Assembly: GCA_902778935.1 (NCBI GenBank)
Contig: CACYZT010000009.1
Coordinates: 1 to 59,334 of the forward strand
Length of the DNA stretch: 59,334 nt
DNA from: an uncultured Bacteroidales bacterium
Lineage (GTDB): Bacteria > Bacteroidota > Bacteroidia > Bacteroidales > Paludibacteraceae
Direction: 5' to 3'
The position numbers were made by a program, and so were the translations under genes. A model generated the notes under the pieces. It was not told the DNA's origin, searched no databases, and was given only the letters and a program-made list of their open reading frames with translations. Within the stretch, counting starts at the first letter, position 1, and each line of letters begins with the position of its first letter. Shown here in pieces: positions 54,571 to 59,334 of this stretch.

Positions 54571-54730
54571 TTTTTTATGTTTATTGCTTTTGAAGGCTTT
54601 TTCTCGTTAGAGTGCGGAGTTTGCTGCTATAAACTATCTGGGAGTTTACTCACAAGGAGTTTTTAGCAGCAAAGTACGCATAAAGCATAGCTCAAAAGCC
54701 TTTAAAAGGGTTTATCTATGTTTATTTTCT
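54571..54730 (+). repeat. Cloverleaf element, copy 3
   Basis: Ends TTTTTTATGTTTATTGC and GGGTTTATCTATGTTTATTTTC. P1 of 15 positions, one mismatch (54587-54601 with 54694-54708), P2 CTC-GTTA-GAG (about 54603-54612), P3 of 23 positions (54613-54635 with 54658-54680) tipped by GAG-TTTA-CTC, P4 AGC-ATA-GCT (about 54685-54692). The dus start codon lies 4 bp after the right end. Confidence 0.87.
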
Positions 54731-54733
54731 TTA

Positions 54734-55894
54734 ATGAATAAATTATATTTAGCACCGATGGAAGATGTGACGGATCCGGCGTTTAGAGCATTGTGCAAGC
54801 GCTACGGAGCCGACCGCGTCTATACCGAGTTCGTCAACGCTGACGCACTCGTCCGCGACATCGCCTCCACCACACGCAAACTGACCATCCATGACGCCGA
54901 ACGACCGGTAGCCATTCAGATCTACGGACGCGAACCCGAATCGATGGCGGAGGCCGCGCGTATCGTCGAAACGGCGAAACCCGACTTTATTGACATCAAT
55001 TTCGGCTGTCCCGTCAAAAAAGTAGCCGGTAAAGGAGCCGGAGCAGGACTTCTGAAAGATGTCCCCAAAATGCTATCCATAGCCAGAGCCGTTGTGAACG
55101 CCGTTCATACTCCTGTCACCTGCAAAACCCGCCTCGGCTGGGACGAAAACGACCTCCTTCCAAGAGTTAATCCCCTTGACCTACCAAAATCCTACAGCGT
55201 TAGCGGTCTTACAGCAGAGCGGTCTTACAGTGATAACGGTCTTACAGGCGAAGCCGGTCATAAATCGACTTTTATTGTCGATTTATCTCTTGCCTTGCAA
55301 GACTGCGGCATCCAGGAACTCGCCATCCACGGCCGAACGCGTTCGCAGATGTACCGAGGCGAAGCCGACTGGACCCTCATCGGAGAAGTCAAAAACTCCC
55401 CGCGCATACACATACCTATTATAGGTAACGGGGACGTGTGTACGCCTGAGCGCGCGAAGGAATGTTTCGATCGTTACGGCGTGGACGCAATCATGATAGG
55501 CCGTGCTACCTTCGGTGCCCCATGGCTCTTCGCCGAAATGAAAGAATATCTCAACACCCCGCATGGCTATCTTACAGGCGAAGCCGGTCTGTCTCCTGTC
55601 ACCCCGCATGGCTATCTTACAGGCGAAGCCGGTCTTACAGCGGTGGTACCACCACCGCGGTCAATGGAAGAAAAGGTAAATGTTCTTAAGGAACATGTGC
55701 TTTCTTCCATTACCTGGTGTTCCGACGAACGCAAAGGCATCGTCCATTCCCGCCGTCATTTCGCAGCCTCGCCGGTCTTCAAAGGCCTGCCGGACTTCCG
55801 CCAAACCCGCATCGCACTCCTCCGTGCCGAAACCAAAGACGAAGTCTTTTCAATCATGGACTCCATCGTTGCCCGCTGGGGAAATGTCCAATAA
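54734..55894 (+). CDS. dus: tRNA-dihydrouridine synthase, with two repeat-derived insertions
   Basis: 386 residues against about 320-330 usual. Dus reduces uridines in the D-loop of tRNA with FMN and NADPH. The FMN-binding N-terminus LAPMEDVTD, the catalytic cysteine in NFGCPVKK (Cys92), TCKTRLGWDEN, HGRTRSQMY and GNGDV are intact. Residues about 140-182 (LTAERSYSDNGLTGEAG) and 275-308 are translated mini-hairpin repeats. The second includes a perfect-layout 15-residue tandem copy (TPHGYLTGEAGLSPV then TPHGYLTGEAGLTAV; 55556-55600 and 55601-55645). Both fall in segments where relatives have variable loops, so activity may be kept. Confidence 0.92.
   Translation: MNKLYLAPMEDVTDPAFRALCKRYGADRVYTEFVNADALVRDIASTTRKLTIHDAERPVAIQIYGREPESMAEAARIVETAKPDFIDINFGCPVKKVAGKGAGAGLLKDVPKMLSIARAVVNAVHTPVTCKTRLGWDENDLLPRVNPLDLPKSYSVSGLTAERSYSDNGLTGEAGHKSTFIVDLSLALQDCGIQELAIHGRTRSQMYRGEADWTLIGEVKNSPRIHIPIIGNGDVCTPERAKECFDRYGVDAIMIGRATFGAPWLFAEMKEYLNTPHGYLTGEAGLSPVTPHGYLTGEAGLTAVVPPPRSMEEKVNVLKEHVLSSITWCSDERKGIVHSRRHFAASPVFKGLPDFRQTRIALLRAETKDEVFSIMDSIVARWGNVQ
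55190..55262 (+). repeat. Mini-hairpin repeat cluster inside dus (first)
   Basis: GGTCTTACAG units with arms CGTTAGCG, CAGAGCG, TGATAACG and GCGAAGCC in frame. Confidence 0.88.
55556..55645 (+). repeat. 45-bp tandem duplication built on a mini-hairpin unit, inside dus
   Basis: Two 45-bp copies differing at a few positions, each holding TTACAGGCGAAGCCGGTCT (palindrome GGC-GAA-GCC). The copy number change is a multiple of three. Confidence 0.9.
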
Positions 55895-55920
55895 CCCGTG
55901 TCCAATAACGAAAAAAATTT

Positions 55921-56080
55921 TATTTATGTTTATTGCTTTGAGTGCTTTATACTCGCAGAGTTGCGGAGTTAGGGGATAAAAGCCGTCTGGGAGTTTACTC
56001 ACAAGTGGGTTTTAGCTCCGAAGTACGCAAGAAGCATCGCTTCTAAAGCACTCAAAGGGTTTATCTATGTTTATTTTCTT
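55921..56080 (+). repeat. Cloverleaf element, copy 4
   Basis: Ends TATTTATGTTTATTGC and GGGTTTATCTATGTTTATTTTC. P1 of 14 perfect pairs (55936-55949 with 56044-56057), P2 ACTC-GCA-GAGT (55951-55961), P3 of 23 positions with six purine mismatches (55962-55984 with 56007-56029) tipped by GAG-TTTA-CTC, P4 AGAAGC-ATC-GCTTCT (56030-56044). The next start codon is 11 bp after the right end. Confidence 0.87.
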
Positions 56081-56091
56081 TTAAATAAATT

Positions 56092-57165
56092 ATGAAGCGT
56101 TTTTTTGATTCCAATGCCCTCTGGCTCTCGATGGTCATCGGCGCTCTCGGCTACCGTTACCTCTTGCCCTTGGCTCCCATTCTCCCGTGGCTGATTTTCT
56201 TCATGTTGTTCTTCACGTTCTGCAAGGTGAATCCGCTGGACCTTCGTCTGCATAAATGGCATTGGGTAGTACTCGCCGCACAACTCTTCTTGGGTCTCGC
56301 ATCCTACCTCTTAACGCTCTCTCTCTCGCATAATCCTGTCCTCGCGCAGGGTCTCCTTATGTGTTTTATCATGCCCACAGCCACAGCGGCTCCTATCATC
56401 GCTGGCAAAATGGGTGGTTCGATACAAAACCTCACGACCTTTACCCTTCTCTCTAATTTCGCAACAGCCCTCATCGTACCGGCTACTTTCCCGCTCATCA
56501 ACCCTGCATCCGACATGACCTTCTGGCCTGCTTTCTTGCTCATTCTCAGCCGAGTAGCTCCTTTGCTTCTGGGACCTTTCTTCTCTGCATGGCTCCTAAG
56601 AATCATCTACAACGCTTATTACCGCAAAAAATATCTGTCAGTGAACGACAGTGAACGGTCTGTCAGCGTAAGCGGTCTGTCAGCGAAGCGGTCTGTCAGC
56701 CCAGAGGGCGGTCCAAAGGAATTTGAACTATCCCCTGGACTTGCTCAAATTCCTTTCTACCTTTGGGTCGCTTCCATCATCGTCCTTTCCGCCGTCGTCA
56801 CCAAAACTGTGATAGCAAATTTTCATTCTTCATTATTCATTATTCTTTGTCTCTTCGTATCTTCCTTCTTCGCTTGTCTTTTGCAGTTTGGACTCGGTAA
56901 ACTCATTGGCTATTATCTGCCGGCTCCCAGCAAAGGAAAGGACTACCAGGATGTCCTCATCAACCCTGCTGCAGCTCCTACTACCATGGCTGGTGTCAGT
57001 TCTATTACAGCAGGACAGGCTTTCGGACAAAAGAACACCTCTCTTGGCGTTTGGATGGCGAATGCTTTCCTCGATCCCATGTCTTCTCTTGGCGCCGCAG
57101 CCTATATCATCTGGCAGAACATCTTCAATTCCGTCCAACTCGCCCTCGCCGCCCATAAAAAATAA
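56092..57165 (+). CDS. Bile acid:sodium symporter (BASS)-type transporter, with a repeat-derived loop
   Basis: 357 residues with about ten membrane segments in the BASS/AEC-like arrangement. The conserved CFIMPTATAAPIIAGKMGGS (91-110) is the crossover region of this superfamily, and a second half-repeat follows near INPAAAPTTMAGVSSITAGQAFG. Substrate unknown; bile acids or small organic anions are possible. Residues 181-208 (around SERSVSVSGLSAKRSVS) are translated mini-hairpin repeats lying between two membrane segments. A later stretch (NFHSSLFII, about 56815-56850) is coded by TTCATTATTC-type simple repeat within a membrane helix. Confidence 0.85.
   Translation: MKRFFDSNALWLSMVIGALGYRYLLPLAPILPWLIFFMLFFTFCKVNPLDLRLHKWHWVVLAAQLFLGLASYLLTLSLSHNPVLAQGLLMCFIMPTATAAPIIAGKMGGSIQNLTTFTLLSNFATALIVPATFPLINPASDMTFWPAFLLILSRVAPLLLGPFFSAWLLRIIYNAYYRKKYLSVNDSERSVSVSGLSAKRSVSPEGGPKEFELSPGLAQIPFYLWVASIIVLSAVVTKTVIANFHSSLFIILCLFVSSFFACLLQFGLGKLIGYYLPAPSKGKDYQDVLINPAAAPTTMAGVSSITAGQAFGQKNTSLGVWMANAFLDPMSSLGAAAYIIWQNIFNSVQLALAAHKK
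56636..56712 (+). repeat. Mini-hairpin repeat cluster inside the BASS-type gene
   Basis: Four units of the CTGTCAGCG(n)AGCGGTC kind, including CTGTCAGCGAAGCGGTC and CTGTCAGCCCAGAGGGCGGTC, in frame. Confidence 0.88.
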
Positions 57166-57285
57166 CCGCAACCACGATCTTTGATACCGAGCCACTCCCC
57201 GTCGGTCTATCGATTTGTCGCTATATCGCTATATCGGTCTATCGTCTTGTCGTTATATCATTCTGCCTGTATATCAGTCTGTCTG

Positions 57286-57431
57286 CCTGTAAATCAGTCT
57301 GACAGCGCAGCGGTCTGTCAACGCAGTGGTCTGTCAGTCCGTAGGACGGTCTGTCAGCGCAGCGGTCGTTTTTTTTTGTAAAAAAAACAAAAATATTTGC
57401 ACATATCAAAATTATTTCGTAACTTTGCAAC
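57286..57431 (+). repeat. Promoter module, copy A (146-bp direct repeat)
   Basis: From CCTGTAAATC to TTGCAAC: four mini-hairpin units, a T/A-rich stretch and a complete promoter. It is nearly identical to 58341-58485; the differences are mainly in the poly-T/poly-A tract and single bases. Confidence 0.92.
57397..57427 (+). promoter_or_regulatory. Promoter of the Bro-N gene
   Basis: TTG at 57397-57399, 20 bp spacer, TAACTTTG at 57420-57427, within the duplicated module. Confidence 0.87.
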
Positions 57432-57446
57432 ATAATTCATAAGACT

Positions 57447-58301
57447 ATGGCTCAAGAAGAAACTATCAAATTATTTGAAGGCAAACAGGTCCGCTATGTT
57501 TGGGATAACGAGCAAGAAAAGTATTTTTTTTCCATCGTTGATATCATTCAAGTATTAACCGATTCGGATAGTCCTCGCAAATATTGGAGTGTCCTAAAAA
57601 CAAGGCTCAAACAGGAAGGAAGCGAGTTGGCTACAAATTGTAGTCAACTGAAATTGCAGGCTTCTGACGGAAAGAAGTACCTTACCGATGTGGCTGATAC
57701 AGAGCAAGTTCTCCGGTTGATACAATCCGTTCCGAGCAAGAAAGCCGAGCCGTTCAAGTTATGGCTTGCGCATCTGGGGCAAGAGCGAATGAATCAACTT
57801 CAAGATCCCGAACTAAGTATCGAGCAAGCCATTAAGGACTACCGTCGTTTGGGCTATTCTGAGGAATGGATTAATCAACGTATTAAGACTATCGAGATTC
57901 GCAAAGCGCTGACTGACGAATGGAAACGAGGTGGAATGGAAGAGGACAAGGACTATGCTATCCTGACGGATATTATCTCGAGGACTTGGAGCGGAATGAC
58001 TACGCGCGAGTATAAGGAACATAAAGGACTGCGCAAAGAAAGTCTGCGGGACAACATGACGAATGTTGAACTGATGCTTAATGGCTTGGCTGAAGCAGCG
58101 GCAACGGAGTTAAGTAAACGTGAGAATCCAAAAGGCTTTGCACAGAATGCCCAAGTGGCGCAACGCGGAGGAAACGTCGCTCATGTGGCGCGAGAACAAT
58201 TGGAGCAAGAATTAGGCGAGACGATAATATCATCTAAACGAGCAATTAATTTTACCGCTCCACCCGAAGAGTTACCTTTTAACTCTGAGCCGGAAAAGTA
58301 A
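57447..58301 (+). CDS. Bro-N domain protein, DinD-like
   Basis: 284 residues. The N-terminal half (VRYVWDNEQEKYFFSIVDIIQVLTD, to about 110) is the Bro-N domain of phage antirepressors and baculovirus BRO proteins. The C-terminal half contains GLRKESLRDNMTNVELMLNGLAEAAATEL and GFAQNAQVAQRGGNVA, the pattern of DNA-damage-inducible protein D, which in E. coli counters RecA filaments. Function here (stress response, antirepressor-like DNA binding) is inference. The gene is framed by the two copies of the promoter module, so it could have been inserted or duplicated as a unit; no transposase is visible. Confidence 0.85.
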   Translation: MAQEETIKLFEGKQVRYVWDNEQEKYFFSIVDIIQVLTDSDSPRKYWSVLKTRLKQEGSELATNCSQLKLQASDGKKYLTDVADTEQVLRLIQSVPSKKAEPFKLWLAHLGQERMNQLQDPELSIEQAIKDYRRLGYSEEWINQRIKTIEIRKALTDEWKRGGMEEDKDYAILTDIISRTWSGMTTREYKEHKGLRKESLRDNMTNVELMLNGLAEAAATELSKRENPKGFAQNAQVAQRGGNVAHVAREQLEQELGETIISSKRAINFTAPPEELPFNSEPEK

Positions 58302-58340
58302 TTCTATCTTAAACATAATCGAGTCATTCTCGGTCTATTA

Positions 58341-58485
58341 CCTGTAAATCGTTCTGTCAGCGCAGCGGTCTGTCAACGCAGTGGTCTGTCAGTCCGTAGG
58401 ACGGTCTGTCAGCGCAGCGGTCGTTTTTTTATAAAAAAAAACAAAAATATTTGCACATATCAAAATTATTTAGTAACTTTGCAAC
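58341..58485 (+). repeat. Promoter module, copy B (145-bp direct repeat)
   Basis: Second copy of the module at 57286, 1,055 bp downstream in the same orientation; drives the VapD-type pair. Confidence 0.92.
58451..58481 (+). promoter_or_regulatory. Promoter of the VapD-type pair
   Basis: TTG at 58451-58453, 20 bp spacer, TAACTTTG at 58474-58481. Confidence 0.87.
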
Positions 58486-58527
58486 CGATTTCAAAAATGT
58501 AGATAAAACCATCTAATTCTTGATAAT

Positions 58528-58704
58528 ATGAACCAAGGAGATTACGTACTGATTTCGCCTGACTTAACTCAGTTGAAAGAGTGGGTGAGAGGGCAAATTA
58601 TCGATGTGGAAGACAACCCGTTTAATGGGAAAGTTATTTCTGCGCGCACTTCTGACGGAAATATCTTTTTCGGAGTGATTAATCTCTTTAGACCGGCTGC
58701 ATAA
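58528..58704 (+). CDS. Small protein upstream of VapD, candidate antitoxin
   Basis: 58 residues (MNQGDYVLISPDLTQLKEW to the end NLFRPAA). It has an SH3-like beta outline: DYVLISPD, GQIIDVED, NGKVISARTSDGNIFFGVI. No database family is recognised. The stop TAA overlaps the ATG of the VapD gene (TAATG), so the two are translationally coupled. In Haemophilus and others a small protein (VapX) precedes VapD and acts as antitoxin; position and size suggest the same here, but sequence similarity to VapX cannot be claimed. Confidence 0.7.
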   Translation: MNQGDYVLISPDLTQLKEWVRGQIIDVEDNPFNGKVISARTSDGNIFFGVINLFRPAA

Positions 58705-58982
58705 TGTTCGCAATTACTTTCGATATGGATATTGCTGCCTTGGAACATAATTATGGCGTTCCCTATAATCCTGCGTATTATGAAATACGTAAAGTGATGA
58801 AGCGGAACGGTTTTTTTTGGTTGCAAGGTAGTGTTTATATGACGAATAGTAGCGACTTTTCGTCTATGCTGTCTGCTATGAACTCGCTGAAGGCTATTCC
58901 GTGGTTCGCGCAGTCTGTACGGGATATCCGTGCTTTCCGCGTGGAAAACTGGTCAGACTTCACCAAGTTTATGAAGGACTAA
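58704..58982 (+). CDS. VapD-type endoribonuclease (Cas2-like fold)
   Basis: 92 residues. The pattern MFAITFDMDIAALEHNYG, YYEIRKVMKRNGFFWLQGSVYM, and WFAQSVRDIRAFRVENWSDF is that of virulence-associated protein D, a small RNase with a ferredoxin-like fold related to Cas2. Asp7 and Asp9 are at the place of the proposed catalytic acid. It is the second gene of a two-gene operon with its own promoter module. No Cas1 or CRISPR array is in the window, so Cas2 itself is unlikely. Probable toxin of a toxin-antitoxin pair or an RNase with a stress role. Confidence 0.88.
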   Translation: MFAITFDMDIAALEHNYGVPYNPAYYEIRKVMKRNGFFWLQGSVYMTNSSDFSSMLSAMNSLKAIPWFAQSVRDIRAFRVENWSDFTKFMKD

Positions 58983-59097
58983 CCTTCGGTTTTTGATAAA
59001 CGCCCGCTTTATCTGCCCTCCTCCTAACCGAAAAATACAACATTAAATAACAAACGATCTTTAGACACTATTTTGGACCTGTCCGCAAACCTTTTGT

Positions 59098-59117
59098 AGG
59101 GTTTATCTATGTTTTTG
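59098..59117 (+). repeat. Lone right end of the cloverleaf element
   Basis: AGGGTTTATCTATGTTTTT without a recognisable left end or stem partners within 100 bp upstream. Confidence 0.65.
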
Positions 59118-59139
59118 TGCTTTTAACATCAAAAGCGTA

Positions 59140-59182
59140 CAAAGTAAGGGTAAACTAAGGGTAAAGTAAGAGGCAACCCGAG
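59140..59182. repeat. Three 11-bp repeats plus GCAACCCG
   Basis: CAAAGTAAGGG, TAAACTAAGGG and TAAAGTAAGAG in a row, followed by GCAACCCGAG. Layout equals that at 22931-22976 although the words differ. Confidence 0.75.
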
Positions 59183-59207
59183 TCAATCACGTATCCCACA
59201 TTACCCT

Positions 59208-59226
59208 ATATATACGTAGTATATAT
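59208..59226. repeat. AT palindrome with GTA loop
   Basis: ATATATAC-GTA-GTATATAT: an 8-bp perfect stem around a GNA-type triloop. Confidence 0.75.
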
Positions 59227-59257
59227 CCCGTGAAGTTGAAATGTAAGCACATCTATC

Positions 59258-59334
59258 CTACAGTGATACGGTCTTACAGCACAGTGGTCCTACAGCATCG
59301 AATCCCGACAGCCGACCGACGGTCAACCGACAGT
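59258..59334 (+). repeat. Mini-hairpin repeat cluster and GGTTGACCGTC words at the window edge
   Basis: CCTACAGTGATACGGTC, TTACAGCACAGTGGTC and CTACAGCATCG, then GACCGACGGTCAACCGACAG. The cluster continues outside the window. Confidence 0.75.

Larger units (their letters stand above)
58983..59334. other. Non-coding end of the window
   Basis: No gene is visible. It holds, in order: a GC-containing stretch without clear pairing, a lone right end of the cloverleaf element (59098-59117), three 11-bp repeats (59140-59172), an AT palindrome with a GTA loop (59208-59226), mini-hairpin units (59258-59300) and GGTTGACCGTC-type words (59315-59334) that run off the edge. Confidence 0.7.

Noticed and set aside
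49561-56080. Cloverleaf elements as tRNA genes or tmRNA
   Set aside because: They lack the T-loop, a conserved anticodon stem and acceptor-end features, and P3 is much too long.
57447-58301. Prophage remnant suggested by the Bro-N gene
   Set aside because: No integrase, structural phage gene or attachment site is seen; Bro-N/DinD-like genes are common as single chromosomal genes.
57286-58485. CRISPR array suggested by short regularly spaced repeats next to a Cas2-like protein
   Set aside because: The units are contiguous palindromes with no spacers of uniform length, the same units occur all over the window, no cas1 or other cas gene is present, and the protein fits VapD better than Cas2.

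Overview
The window reads as a chromosomal segment of an uncultured-type member of the order Bacteroidales (Bacteroidota). Evidence: about fifteen promoters carry the Bacteroidota -7 box TAnnTTTG, nearly all exactly 20 bp downstream of a TTG; start codons rarely have a Shine-Dalgarno; there are large secreted proteins with the C-terminal tail typical of type IX secretion cargo, a gliding/T9SS lipoprotein (GldD), a short RpoD-type primary sigma factor, a Porin_10 protein, and the Bacteroidota-type glycogen cluster. The family is not resolved.

Layout. 1-12.6 kb: end of a secreted protein, efp, marC, a four-helix-bundle protein, rpiB, an MBL hydrolase, rpsO, hflX, hpt, a phosphohexomutase, a PagL-like outer-membrane protein, type I asparaginase and pepD (mostly + strand). 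12.6-24.8 kb (minus): S41 protease, a 1,024-residue secreted multidomain protein, dCMP deaminase, a lipoprotein S41 protease, a beta-barrel protein, Mpl, trigger factor, TypA. 25-36.4 kb: a small secreted protein, LptF/G-type permease, tgt, panD, a 1,714-residue secreted protein with a small membrane partner, and glycogen phosphorylase. 36.5-42.8 kb: an N-terminally short RNase R-type protein, an outer-membrane protein with a 59-residue ribbon-helix-helix-like protein, the primary sigma factor behind a tRNA-Arg(UCU), trxA, and a ClpC lacking its middle domain. 42.8-51 kb (minus): Porin_10, GH57, GT4, glycogen debranching enzyme, mannose-1-phosphate guanylyltransferase. 51.3-57.2 kb (+): gldD, tadA, a PgpH-like HD phosphohydrolase, dus, a BASS-type transporter. 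57.3-59.3 kb: a Bro-N/DinD-like gene and a VapD-type pair, each behind a copy of one 146-bp promoter module.

The housekeeping genes are ordinary; the DNA between and inside them is not. Two structured repeat systems stand out. (1) Four elements of about 155 bp (49561, 52061, 54571, 55921), a 77-bp miniature inside the gldD signal-peptide region (51415) and a lone right end (59098) share fixed ends but have divergent interiors that fold to the same four-stem cloverleaf with extensive compensatory change. (2) Units of about 18 bp, consensus GGTCTGTCAG or GGTCTTACAG around a tiny palindrome whose loop is usually GNA (GAA, GTA, GCA, GGA), occur in clusters across intergenic DNA and in-frame inside at least five conserved genes. 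Other simple repeats (AATCGT/AATTGT type, CCTCTCCC/GAGAGGG type, GGTTGACCGTC type) also lie inside reading frames. GNA triloops are shared by both systems, which suggests, as inference only, that one single-strand hairpin-handling process may lie behind them.
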